DNA of 36,385 nt, from assembly GCA_045647745.1 (NCBI GenBank), contig JAZRMQ010000023.1, positions 1 through 36,385 of the forward strand, written 5' to 3'. Made by a program: the position numbers and the translations under genes. Within the stretch, counting starts at the first letter, position 1. Each line of letters starts with the position of its first letter. Shown here one piece after another: positions 14,744-22,763 of the stretch. The notes beneath the pieces were generated by a model. The model worked only from the letters and a program-made list of their open reading frames with translations, did not search any database and was not told the DNA's origin. Source of the DNA: HGM04593 sp045647745. Its GTDB lineage: Bacteria > Bacteroidota > Bacteroidia > Bacteroidales > Bacteroidaceae.

Positions 14744-16177
14744 ATGGGACTTATTATTTTAATTTTATTGGTTTACTTCTTGGGTTTTAAGAAGTATTAC
14801 ATCTGTGTAAAAGACACATCTTCAGCCGATCGTGAAGAGTTGACAAAGATTCTGAAATATGAATTTGGTTGCACTTTGACCGAGGTTAAATCAATCTTTA
14901 AGAATGCACCTTACGATCTTGAGGCCGGCACATTCTTGAATGCATTTACTGTAAAGAAAAAGTTACAGAAGACTGGTGCTGATGTTAAGCTATTCTTTAA
15001 ATTCTTGTGGCAGAAGAAACACGAGGGTCCACGCAACGAGCCGGAGCCAATTGTGGTAAATGAGGTTGAAAATCCAAATGAAGAGGCTTGGACATATGTG
15101 AACGAGGCGATGAATATTGCGCTAAATTCAGGTAATCCGGCCGAGGAGACACTTGACCTTGCTTCGGTTGATGAGGCTGTTGAGATTGATAAACTCCTTG
15201 ACAAAGCCGAGGATATTGCAGACGATCCAATTGAGGAGTCTTTCTTTGAGAAAGTATCTCATCTTAGATATACTGTTAGTTGGGCGTTGAAAAGACACTG
15301 GACTCACTCTTGGATGATTATTGGTGGTGTATTCCTCTCAATTATCATTTTGGCAAGCTTTAACTCTGATAATCAATCAGTAGTTAGAAAAGCTGAAAAT
15401 AGATTGAAAACCATCGAGAATTGGGTTGAGGCTGATACTGTATTCAAAGAGTATCCAACAGAGATAAGATATTACAATGATATTACCAATGCAAAGTATG
15501 CAAAATCTGACTTGTTGTGTGGTGAGTACGAGAAATATCTCAACTATACTGCAAATGCCGAGAATTACAGACAAAGAGCTGATACAGCAACTGTAAAATC
15601 AAATAAAAAGTCTTACTTGAAATCGGCCGAGGAGTGCGAGGAGAGTGCAGAGAAGGCATTGAAGCAGTATAACAAGATAAACAAGATGGATTTTGATGAT
15701 ATTCAGGATCTTTATATTGACGTTGCCGAGGATGCTATTGATATGGCTGAGAGTGATGGTTTCCTTGTATGGTTCTTGTTTGTTACATTCTTGATAATGA
15801 CTCCATTGTATGTGATGGCATCTTATCAGTATGGTTACATCATCACCAAGCACCAGAAAGAGGCTACTATCCTTGAGAAAATTAAGAAAACAGGTTTTGG
15901 TATCGCTGCCGGTTTGTTTGGTGCGGGTCTTGCAATGCAGTTCTTCCCAAGCACAACTGTTAAGACTTATTGGAGCGATGGCAGTACTTCTACTCACAGC
16001 GAGGAGAACCCAACTAACTACATAATATTGGCACTTAAGATTGGTTTGTTTATTCTTGCAGTGCTTGTTGTATGTTTCGTTTCTTGTTTCCTTATGACCT
16101 ATTTGACAATTACCGGTCTCAAGAGAAATTATGATTGGAAAGCAATTTACAACAAGGTGAAGGCTTTGAAAAAATAA
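14744..16177 (+). CDS. Multi-pass membrane protein with N-terminal L7/L12-CTD-like domain
   Basis: A 477-residue protein of no family known to me. Residues 1-15 are hydrophobic. Residues 17-83 resemble the C-terminal domain of ribosomal protein L7/L12, sharing the spacing of LTEVKSIFKNAP, a glycine eight residues on, and VKKKLQKTGADVKL. An acidic linker (about 95-165) follows, then a helix at 189-206. A hydrophilic helical region rich in E, K and Y (about 210-335) precedes hydrophobic segments near 340-362, 384-401 and 426-456. The gene has its own promoter and terminator and no obvious functional partner. Codon use is that of a well-expressed core gene. Function unknown; the L7/L12 match suggests a protein-binding module facing the cytoplasm. 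Confidence 0.8.
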   Translation: MGLIILILLVYFLGFKKYYICVKDTSSADREELTKILKYEFGCTLTEVKSIFKNAPYDLEAGTFLNAFTVKKKLQKTGADVKLFFKFLWQKKHEGPRNEPEPIVVNEVENPNEEAWTYVNEAMNIALNSGNPAEETLDLASVDEAVEIDKLLDKAEDIADDPIEESFFEKVSHLRYTVSWALKRHWTHSWMIIGGVFLSIIILASFNSDNQSVVRKAENRLKTIENWVEADTVFKEYPTEIRYYNDITNAKYAKSDLLCGEYEKYLNYTANAENYRQRADTATVKSNKKSYLKSAEECEESAEKALKQYNKINKMDFDDIQDLYIDVAEDAIDMAESDGFLVWFLFVTFLIMTPLYVMASYQYGYIITKHQKEATILEKIKKTGFGIAAGLFGAGLAMQFFPSTTVKTYWSDGSTSTHSEENPTNYIILALKIGLFILAVLVVCFVSCFLMTYLTITGLKRNYDWKAIYNKVKALKK

Positions 16178-16197
16178 TCCAATAGATATTCATTGAT

Positions 16198-16235
16198 AAA
16201 AAATTGAGGCAACAGTCTGTTGCCTCAATTTTTTT
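16198..16235. terminator. Bidirectional terminator between convergent genes
   Basis: A 17-bp perfect stem (16198-16214 with 16218-16234), whose core is TTGAGGCAACA, has a 3-nt loop and A/T tracts on both sides. It serves the membrane-protein gene on the left and the PepSY-like gene on the right. Confidence 0.9.
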
Positions 16236-16254
16236 GTATTGGTTAGTGTTGTTA

Positions 16255-16695
16255 TCAGTCGTCAATATCGTAGATGTTGAAATCTTTGTCGAATTTCAGC
16301 TCCAGACGGTTCGACAATTTAACATCGTAGTCGTTACGGTCTTTTTCAATAACCAGCACCTTTTCACCTTTAAAATTCTGGTCGATATAGTCCTTTATTG
16401 CCTGTGGAATAATGGCTGCAGGGACTTCTCCAAAGCGGCAGTCAACCTCTTCCCAGTTACCTTTGCTCGAGAATTCAATCTTTGCACCGTTGGCAAGTTT
16501 AACCTCGTACGAGTTGAAGAAAAGGTTGCGCTCCTCTTTTGCGTATGTGAGGTTGACTCCTGCAAAATGTGCTTCAATAAACTGTTGTGCCTGTGCCGGC
16601 AGCTGGCTTTTGTTTATAATCTTGTCATTGTCGGCCGATGCAGCAAAAATACCTACTGAAAAAATAGCAATCAGAGTTAATAAAATCTTTTTCAT
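16255..16695 (-). CDS. PepSY-like (DUF2874-type) periplasmic protein
   Basis: A 146-residue secreted protein with a cleavable signal peptide ending ASA at residue 21. Two PepSY-like units follow: about 27-85 (LPAQAQQFIEAHFAGVNLTYAKEE with FNSYEVKLANG) and about 90-146 (VPAAIIPQAIKDYIDQNFKG with NDYDVKLSNR). Unlike the paralogue at 8761-9186 it has no lipobox, so it should be free in the periplasm. The final acidic tail (DIDD) is a family habit. Its promoter carries the tandem 11-bp element shared with that paralogue and with the two-component operon 3.5 kb away. The biochemical function of the family is not established. Confidence 0.87.
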   Translation of the reverse strand: MKKILLTLIAIFSVGIFAASADNDKIINKSQLPAQAQQFIEAHFAGVNLTYAKEERNLFFNSYEVKLANGAKIEFSSKGNWEEVDCRFGEVPAAIIPQAIKDYIDQNFKGEKVLVIEKDRNDYDVKLSNRLELKFDKDFNIYDIDD

Positions 16696-16777
16696 AATAA
16701 ATCTTTTTTATTGGTTAGTATAATTCTTTTTTTGTTTCTAACACCTTTAAATGGTGTGCTGTTCATTATTTCTGATG

Positions 16778-16813
16778 CAAAGATTATATACAATTCTGAA
16801 ATGAATTTGAAAT
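16778..16813 (-). promoter_or_regulatory. Response-regulator operator plus -7 region, second PepSY gene
   Basis: Minus strand: ATTTCAAATTC then ATTTCAGAATT, 14 nt, ending ATAATCTTTG. It matches 9264-9299 at 35 of 36 positions, while the DNA around the two elements is unrelated. That pattern indicates selected regulatory sequence rather than recent gene duplication. Confidence 0.75.
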
Positions 16814-16823
16814 TTTGAAAAAA

Positions 16824-16859
16824 AATAAAAAAAACGGAAGTTTTTAATGTACTTCCGTT
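16824..16859 (-). terminator. Rho-independent terminator of the PAP2 gene
   Basis: AACGGAAGT (16833-16841) pairs with ACTTCCGTT (16851-16859). On the minus strand it continues into a T-rich tract, 24 bp past the PAP2 stop. Confidence 0.8.
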
Positions 16860-16882
16860 GATTTATCTCTATTATATATCAT

Positions 16883-17839
16883 TTATTCCTCTTTGAACAG
16901 TAATTTATATAGGCCTGTTGCAATGTAGTACGATAATAGTCCGCTGAGTATCCCGGCAAAAGCATCAATAAGATAGTGTGCTTTAATGTACACTGTGGCG
17001 CAGCATAATAGTACGAAGAATGGCACGAATAGTGCAAAAAGTTTTTTGCTTGCTTTAAAGATGAATATCATAACAACCAACGACACTCCAATATGTGAGC
17101 TTGGGAATGCTGCTGTCGGGCGTTCGCCAGCTCTTTGTGCCATATTTACGAGCTCTGTAAAGAATACTCCTTTGCCCTCTTGTGCAATAGAAACCTCGGG
17201 GTGCAGGTTAAAGTAGTGGCCAATATTCTCATATACGCCACTGCTTGCTGCCGCTTCGCCAATGACCGGAAAGTAGAATTGCGGCCCGGCAACCGGCAGG
17301 AATATATATATAAGGTAGTGGAGGAAAAATGCTGTTATTATCACGAACGAACATTTTTCCACCTTTGATGGGTATTTGAAGAAATAGTAAAATATTACTA
17401 TGGTAATCATTGGGTAGTATAGCCAATAACCCATATTAAAAGCTTCGCGCCAGAAGTCTCCGCTTAAAATCTGCTCAAAGATTAAGGCTGGCTGGCAGCC
17501 GAAAATATTGTACTCGGTTGTTGCAAAAAGATGGTCGAGATTGGGGAATATACGATTGAACTCAAATGTGTCGGGATACCAATAGTTGAGCAGGAACATC
17601 TGTGTTACCAATCGAACAAGAATGAGAAAGCGCGATGGGTATTTTGTGTAGGCGTATATAAGTGTGAATGTTCCAACGAGTATGAAAAAGCGCCCCATAA
17701 GCATATTCTGTGGGTCGCTAAGCTTGTTGTAGAAAATTATGATGAGTAGTGTGGTGAAGAAATTATAGAATAAATTTACCTTCTCAACAGCGATGAACTT
17801 TGTCTCAACCTCTTTACGTTTGAAAAAATCTATAGTCAT
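16883..17839 (-). CDS. PAP2-family membrane phosphatase/phosphotransferase
   Basis: A 318-residue protein with several membrane segments (near 22-38, 50-66, 70-86, 138-155, 165-183, 253-282, 289-310). The PAP2 active site is visible as R240 in GERPTAAF, PSSH with H249, and H288 with D292 in KAHYLIDAF. These residues form a phosphohistidine intermediate in lipid phosphatases and phosphotransferases. The wording PTAAFPSSHIG and the all-membrane layout resemble inositol-phosphorylceramide-synthase-like enzymes of sphingolipid-making Bacteroidota, so lipid head-group transfer is possible, but simple phosphatase activity is equally so. The open frame extends 35 codons further upstream. I chose MTIDFFKRKE because a perfect -7 box lies inside that extension. 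Confidence 0.82.
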   Translation of the reverse strand: MTIDFFKRKEVETKFIAVEKVNLFYNFFTTLLIIIFYNKLSDPQNMLMGRFFILVGTFTLIYAYTKYPSRFLILVRLVTQMFLLNYWYPDTFEFNRIFPNLDHLFATTEYNIFGCQPALIFEQILSGDFWREAFNMGYWLYYPMITIVIFYYFFKYPSKVEKCSFVIITAFFLHYLIYIFLPVAGPQFYFPVIGEAAASSGVYENIGHYFNLHPEVSIAQEGKGVFFTELVNMAQRAGERPTAAFPSSHIGVSLVVMIFIFKASKKLFALFVPFFVLLCCATVYIKAHYLIDAFAGILSGLLSYYIATGLYKLLFKEE

Positions 17840-17864
17840 TATTAAAATAAACTGAAAAACGGTG

Positions 17865-17872
17865 CAAAGATA
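17865..17872 (-). promoter_or_regulatory. -7 box of the PAP2 gene
   Basis: The minus strand reads TATCTTTG, a full consensus match 25 bp upstream of the chosen ATG. A weak TTTA sits near the -33 position. It lies inside the longer open frame and so argues for the shorter protein. Confidence 0.6.
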
Positions 17873-17964
17873 GCTACAAACGTGCAAGAAATAAAGCGTA
17901 TGCTGATATTTTATTTTACGGTAGCCATTTGTATAGCGTGGCAATTTGCTCGTTCTCCCTGATG

Positions 17965-17995
17965 TTTAAAAACTGTTTAAAGGTTAATACTTTTG
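17965..17995 (+). promoter_or_regulatory. Promoter of rnr
   Basis: TTTA (17965-17968), a 19-bp spacer and TACTTTTG (17988-17995), with a full match in the -7 box. The leader to rnr is about 55 bp. Confidence 0.6.
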
Positions 17996-18051
17996 TGGTT
18001 TTATAATTGTATTGTGCTGTTTTATTGTTAATTTAGCAACAGTAAAATTTT

Positions 18052-20205
18052 ATGATTATGTCAAAGAAAGGTGCAAAGGGAAAAGGACGTCTGAACAAGG
18101 CTGCTGTCATTGATATGATGGTTGATTTCTTTAATCGCAACGACAGTCGCATTGTGAGCCCGAAAGAGATTTTCAAGGAGCTTGGTTTTACATCAACCTC
18201 GGCGCGTACATTGTGTGTGCAGACACTCGATGATATGGTTTTTGACGGTTATCTGATGGAGCCTGAATTTAGAAAATATCGTTTGGCCGACAACTCCTCG
18301 ATTCTTGTGGGTACGTTCTTGCGCAGCAAAGATGGCTATAATGAGTTCTACCCCGAGGATGGCAGTGAGCCGGTGCTCATCAGTGAACGTAATTCAGCTC
18401 ACGCTTTAACTGATGATATTGTGCGTGTGGCGCTCTTTGCAAGGCGACGTGGTCGTGGTCGTGAGGGTGAGGTGGTTGAAATAATCAAGCGCACTCACGA
18501 TACCTTCGTGGGTGAACTGAGCGTTGAAAAGCACTATGCTTTCTTGATTACCGAGAATCGCATTATGCCTAATGACATTTTTATACCAAAAGATTTGCTC
18601 AAAGGGGGCAAGAGTGGCGAAAAAGCTGTTGTAAAGTTGCTTGAGTGGCCTATCGATAGCAAAAATCCTGTTGGAAAGGTTATTGATGTGCTTGGTAAAA
18701 GTGGCGACAATAATACCGAGATGAATGCAATCCTTGCCGAGTATGGGTTGCCTTACACCTATCCTGTGGCCGTTGAGCAGGCTGCAGCGCAGCTGCCGGC
18801 CGAGATAACAGCCGAGGAGGTTGCTGCACGAAAAGATTTCCGTGATGTGACAACCTTTACCATTGACCCTGCCGATGCCAAGGACTTTGACGATGCTCTC
18901 TCTCTGCGCAGTGCAGGCGAGGGATTGTGGGAGGTTGGTGTGCACATTGCCGATGTATCGCACTACGTCACAGAGGGTAGTGTAATTGACAAAGAGGCCT
19001 TTAAGCGTGCAACGTCAATATATCTTGTAGACCGCACAATACCAATGCTCCCCGAGCGCTTGTGTAACGATTTATGCTCTTTGCGTCCCAATGAGGATAA
19101 ACTCGCCTACTCGGTCATCTTCATAATGAATGAAAAGGCCGAGGTGAAAAAGTTTGAGATTGCTCGCACTGTCATTAACAGCAATCATCGCTTCTGTTAC
19201 GACGAGGTGCAAGAGATAATAGAGAAGGGCGAGGGGTTGTACTACGACGAGATAAAGATACTTAATTCTCTTGCGCAAAAGATGCGTGAGAAACGTTTTC
19301 AGGCTGGTGCTATCGATTTTCAGCAGGCTCAGGTACACTTCCGTCTCGATGAGAGCGGCAAACCTCTGTCGGTCTATTTTAGCGAGAGCAACGAGTCGCA
19401 TCAGCTCATCGAGGAGTTTATGTTGCTTGCCAACCGCACCGTGGCCGAGAAGATTGGCCGTAAGGCTCCCAATGCTCCGTTAAAGACATTTGTCTATCGT
19501 ATACACGACCAGCCTAATCCCGAGAAGATTTCTATGCTCTCTAAATTTGTCAGCAAGCTTGGCTATAAAATGAAGAGTGCAACGGGGCGCACAACGTCGG
19601 CATCGGCACTCAACAGCCTGTTGAAAGAGGTTCACGGCTGCAAGGAGCAGAATGTTATCGAGCAAATATCTCTGCGTACAATGCAAAAGGCTAGATACTC
19701 AACAGAGAATATTGGTCACTACGGCCTTGCTTTCCGCTACTATACACACTTTACGTCGCCCATTCGTCGCTACCCCGATTTATTGGTTCATCGTCTGTTG
19801 CACCGTTATCTCACACTCGAGGCACGCACTGTGAGCAAACCAAAATATGAGGATTTGTGTGAACATTGTTCGGCACAGGAGCAGGTTGCGGCAAATGCCG
19901 AGCGTGCAAGCATAAAATACAAGCAGGTTGAGTTTATGAGCGAGCATATTGGCGAGGAGTTTGATGCTGTCATAAGTGGTGTTACCGAGTGGGGCTTTTA
20001 TGCCGAGATTAATGAGAATAAATGCGAGGGTATGATACCTATGCGCACATTGCAGGATGATTATTATGAGTTTGACGAGGCTAACTATTGTATCATCGGT
20101 CGTCGTCGCAAACGTAAATTTACAATCGGCGACCCGGTGCGTATTCGCATTATGCGTGCCAATCTCGATAAAAAACAGCTCGATTTTGAACTGATAGACG
20201 ATTGA
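18052..20205 (+). CDS. rnr: Ribonuclease R (RNase II family 3'-5' exoribonuclease)
   Basis: A 717-residue processive 3'-to-5' exoribonuclease that degrades structured RNA and takes part in rRNA and tmRNA-linked quality control. A winged-helix-like N-terminus (about 15-80) is followed by cold-shock/OB domains (about 85-235). The RNB catalytic domain follows, with the metal-binding aspartates in IDPADAKDFDDAL (271-283). An S1 domain (about 636-716, FDAVISGVTEWGFYAEI) closes the protein. Length is normal for the family. ATG at 18058 (MSKKGAKGK) is an equally good start. The gene stops exactly at the first base of the operator for the two-component genes, with no terminator between. Confidence 0.93.
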   Translation: MIMSKKGAKGKGRLNKAAVIDMMVDFFNRNDSRIVSPKEIFKELGFTSTSARTLCVQTLDDMVFDGYLMEPEFRKYRLADNSSILVGTFLRSKDGYNEFYPEDGSEPVLISERNSAHALTDDIVRVALFARRRGRGREGEVVEIIKRTHDTFVGELSVEKHYAFLITENRIMPNDIFIPKDLLKGGKSGEKAVVKLLEWPIDSKNPVGKVIDVLGKSGDNNTEMNAILAEYGLPYTYPVAVEQAAAQLPAEITAEEVAARKDFRDVTTFTIDPADAKDFDDALSLRSAGEGLWEVGVHIADVSHYVTEGSVIDKEAFKRATSIYLVDRTIPMLPERLCNDLCSLRPNEDKLAYSVIFIMNEKAEVKKFEIARTVINSNHRFCYDEVQEIIEKGEGLYYDEIKILNSLAQKMREKRFQAGAIDFQQAQVHFRLDESGKPLSVYFSESNESHQLIEEFMLLANRTVAEKIGRKAPNAPLKTFVYRIHDQPNPEKISMLSKFVSKLGYKMKSATGRTTSASALNSLLKEVHGCKEQNVIEQISLRTMQKARYSTENIGHYGLAFRYYTHFTSPIRRYPDLLVHRLLHRYLTLEARTVSKPKYEDLCEHCSAQEQVAANAERASIKYKQVEFMSEHIGEEFDAVISGVTEWGFYAEINENKCEGMIPMRTLQDDYYEFDEANYCIIGRRRKRKFTIGDPVRIRIMRANLDKKQLDFELIDD

Positions 20206-20240
20206 TTTCAAATTCCTTTCTAAATTAGGGCTTTTATTTG
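20205..20240 (+). promoter_or_regulatory. Autoregulatory operator plus -7 region of the two-component operon
   Basis: ATTTCAAATTC then CTTTCTAAATT in tandem, 14 nt, ending CTTTTATTTG. Length and layout are identical to the elements at 9264-9299 and 16778-16813. The first repeat matches them perfectly and the second is degenerate. The response-regulator ATG is 17 bp downstream. Confidence 0.65.
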
Positions 20241-20256
20241 CAAAAAAAACAAGAAT

Positions 20257-20940
20257 ATGAAACTGTTGATTGTAGAAGATGATAAGTCGTTGCGTGAAAT
20301 TATGCATCGCGCACTCACTGGCGAGGGGTATGTGGTGGAGGTTGCGCCAACATATTTTGATGCCTGTGACAAGATTGCGGGGTATAGTTACGATTGTATC
20401 CTGCTGGATATTATGCTGCCCGATGGCAACGGATTGAGGCTTCTAGAACAGATAAAGGCACTCGATAAAGACGATAGGGTTATCATAATATCGGCGCGCG
20501 ACTCGCTCGACGACAAAATCGAGGGGCTTGACTTGGGCGCCGATGATTATTTGCCCAAGCCCTTTTATATGGCTGAATTGTCGGCGCGTATTAAAAGTGT
20601 TATGCGTCGCGGAGCGGGCTCTGTAAACAAGACAATGACTGCCGGGAACATTACCCTCGACCTGCAGAGTCGCTGTGTAACGGTGGACGGCAATGTGGTT
20701 GCTCTTTTGAAAAAGGAGTTTGACATATTGCTCTATTTTATGCAGCGTCCCAATCACATTGTTGATAAGGCTGTGCTTGCCGAGTCGGTGTGGGGCGATC
20801 ATATTGATATGGTGGATAATTTCCAATTTGTCTATGCGCAGATAAAAAATCTTCGTAAAAAACTTGCCGATGCTGGTGCTTCGCTGAATATAAAAGCGGT
20901 CTACGGCTTTGGCTATAAATTCACAGACGCAGAGGTATGA
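20257..20940 (+). CDS. OmpR/PhoB-family response regulator
   Basis: A 227-residue transcription factor. The receiver domain (1-118) has the acidic pair E7/D8/D9, phospho-acceptor D51 in LLDIMLPDGNG, the switch serine in IISARDS, and K101 in LPKPF. The winged-helix DNA-binding domain (about 127-225) ends with the typical VYGFGYKF. Its ATGA overlap with the kinase gene (4 bp) indicates coupled translation. OmpR-type dimers bind tandem direct repeats about 10-11 bp apart, which is what lies upstream of this gene and of the two PepSY-like genes. I infer that these are its targets. The signal is unknown. Confidence 0.93.
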   Translation: MKLLIVEDDKSLREIMHRALTGEGYVVEVAPTYFDACDKIAGYSYDCILLDIMLPDGNGLRLLEQIKALDKDDRVIIISARDSLDDKIEGLDLGADDYLPKPFYMAELSARIKSVMRRGAGSVNKTMTAGNITLDLQSRCVTVDGNVVALLKKEFDILLYFMQRPNHIVDKAVLAESVWGDHIDMVDNFQFVYAQIKNLRKKLADAGASLNIKAVYGFGYKFTDAEV

Positions 20941-22202
20941 AACTTATATACAAAGTAACACTTCGCCTTGCATTGGTGATTTTGCCGGTTTTGCTACTTT
21001 GGGCAACGGTATTTTATTTTACAATGGTGCGCGAGGTGAATGATGAGACAGATGATAGTCTCGATGATTATGCCGAGATGATAGCATATCGTGTCATTGC
21101 CGGCGAAGAGCTGCCAACACCCGGCGATGGCAGTAACAATACATATTCTATTGAATTGTTACCTGCGACAGAGCACCATTGGGATTCTGAGAGCTTTGAG
21201 GATAGGGAGGTTTATATTCCTTTAAAGGAAGAGTTTGAACCTGCGCGTACGTTGACAAAGATTTTTCACGATGCTGATGGCGCTGCATATAAACTTGTTG
21301 TTTCAACGCCCACTTTTGAACGCGACGATATTATAAGGGCTATTCTCATTCATTTGGCAATAATATATACGGTTTTATTGTGCACCATTCTTGTTGTAAC
21401 AGTGATGGTTTTTAAGTTCAGTATGAGGCCTTTGTATTCCCTCTTGAGGTGGCTCGACGGCTATCGTCCCGGCAATGGTACGGCCGATTTTCCCTCCGAG
21501 GAGTCTGTTCTTGAGTTTAAAAAACTCACAAAGGCTGCGCGTGAAACTATTGAGCGTGCCGAGAATCATCTGGAGCGTCAAAAACAGTTCATTGGTAACG
21601 CCTCGCACGAGTTGCAGACACCGTTGGCTGTGCTTGGTAACCGCATCGAGTGGATGATGGATAGTACAAAGCTCACCGAGGAGCAGTTTGCCGAACTATC
21701 GAAGATGCGTCAATCGATACATCGCCTTGTGCGTCTTAACCGTACTTTGTTGCTGTTGTCAAAAATTGACAGCGGACATTTTCTTGATAAGGTCGCAGTT
21801 GATATTGTCTCTGTGGTAGATAATGAACTTGAGCTTTATAAAGAGGTGTTTGCCGAGAAAGAGCTTGTATGTAATGTGAAAATGCCTCAGAACTTTGTTG
21901 TGCAGTTAGACGAGATGCTCGCGACAACAATGGTTAGTAATTTGATTAAAAATGCTTTTGTCCACTCGCCGGATGGCGCGATAATAGATATAACAATTTC
22001 TAATAATAAATTGACAATTTCTAACAAAGGCGAGGAGGCTTTGGATGAGGCTAGGCTTTTCGACCGCTTCTACACAAGCGGCAAGACTGGTTCTACTGGT
22101 CTTGGTCTTGCGCTTGTAAAGTCAATAGCAGGATATTATAATTTTGGATTGCTGTATCGTTTCGCCGGTGGCAAACATTATTTTACAGTGAAGTTTAAGT
22201 GA
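20937..22202 (+). CDS. Membrane sensor histidine kinase
   Basis: A 421-residue kinase, partner of the preceding regulator. Two transmembrane helices (about 9-30 and 136-159) enclose a periplasmic sensor of about 105 residues without a domain I recognise. A HAMP-like linker follows. The H box is FIGNASHELQTPL with phosphorylated H224. The N box is SNLIKNAFVHS (about 334-344) and the G2 box GSTGLGLALV (385-394). The acceptor site and ATP lid look intact. Because the predicted targets are periplasmic PepSY-like proteins, the sensor may respond to an envelope condition that those proteins modify. That link is inference. A strong hairpin follows the stop. Confidence 0.92.
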   Translation: MKLIYKVTLRLALVILPVLLLWATVFYFTMVREVNDETDDSLDDYAEMIAYRVIAGEELPTPGDGSNNTYSIELLPATEHHWDSESFEDREVYIPLKEEFEPARTLTKIFHDADGAAYKLVVSTPTFERDDIIRAILIHLAIIYTVLLCTILVVTVMVFKFSMRPLYSLLRWLDGYRPGNGTADFPSEESVLEFKKLTKAARETIERAENHLERQKQFIGNASHELQTPLAVLGNRIEWMMDSTKLTEEQFAELSKMRQSIHRLVRLNRTLLLLSKIDSGHFLDKVAVDIVSVVDNELELYKEVFAEKELVCNVKMPQNFVVQLDEMLATTMVSNLIKNAFVHSPDGAIIDITISNNKLTISNKGEEALDEARLFDRFYTSGKTGSTGLGLALVKSIAGYYNFGLLYRFAGGKHYFTVKFK

Positions 22203-22220
22203 AAATATTAGTTTTTATGA

Positions 22221-22260
22221 TAAACAATATATGCGAGCTTTTGCTCGCATATATTGTTTA
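22221..22260. terminator. 18-bp perfect hairpin between the convergent kinase and nrdG genes
   Basis: Arms 22221-22238 and 22243-22260 (core ATATGCGAGC / GCTCGCATAT) pair fully around TTTT. The right arm includes the nrdG stop codon. T tracts are short, but the position between convergent genes supports bidirectional termination. Confidence 0.75.
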
Positions 22261-22752
22261 AATATCTATCACCACTATTTCACCTCTCTCGAGCGAGGCG
22301 GGAACATCTATGATTCTTTGATTGCTGCTGCCACGGAAACGTAGCTCTTCGTTTTTCAATGCCTCGATAAAGCGGCCGTCAACAAGCACGTCGATATATT
22401 TCAGCAGCTCTTTTTGTGCGGGATTTTGCAGTAACTCCTCGAAAAGAAATCCTGTGTAGCACCATATATTTTTGTTGCTTTGCTGCTTTATGGCTTTTGC
22501 AAGCTCGGTAAAGCCCTGTGGCTGGAACATCGGGTCGCCACCCGAGAAGGTGACATCGGCAAAGGGGTCATCGAGTATAATTTTTAGAATATCCCCAATT
22601 TCAACCGAATGGCCATTTTCAATGTTCCACGATTGTGGGTTGTGGCAACCGGGGCAGTGATGGGGGCAACCCGAAGAATAGACCGAGGTGCGAAACCCCG
22701 GTCCATCAACTGTTGTATCTTCTACTATCTCAAGAATAGAGATTGTTGCCAT
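22258..22752 (-). CDS. nrdG: Anaerobic ribonucleotide reductase activating protein
   Basis: A 164-residue radical-SAM enzyme that places the glycyl radical on NrdD under anaerobic conditions. The [4Fe-4S]-binding CxxxCxxC is C29, C33, C36 in SSGCPHHCPGCHNP, and TFSGGDPMFQP carries the SAM-binding GGDP. Length is standard. It starts 11 bp after the nrdD stop, so the two are one operon. No motif is missing. Close paralogues that activate other glycyl-radical enzymes are less likely because of the gene pairing. Confidence 0.94.
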   Translation of the reverse strand: MATISILEIVEDTTVDGPGFRTSVYSSGCPHHCPGCHNPQSWNIENGHSVEIGDILKIILDDPFADVTFSGGDPMFQPQGFTELAKAIKQQSNKNIWCYTGFLFEELLQNPAQKELLKYIDVLVDGRFIEALKNEELRFRGSSNQRIIDVPASLERGEIVVIDI

Positions 22753-22763
22753 ATCAAATTTGA

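Noticed and set aside
14850..14872. TCTGAAATATGAATTTGG, similar to the response-regulator operator
   Set aside because: It lies inside the coding region of the L7/L12-like protein, lacks the exact 11-bp period, and is not followed by a -7 box at the right distance.
18406..18963. 185-codon frame antisense to rnr
   Set aside because: Contained in the RNase R coding region, no motif, no independent regulatory signals.
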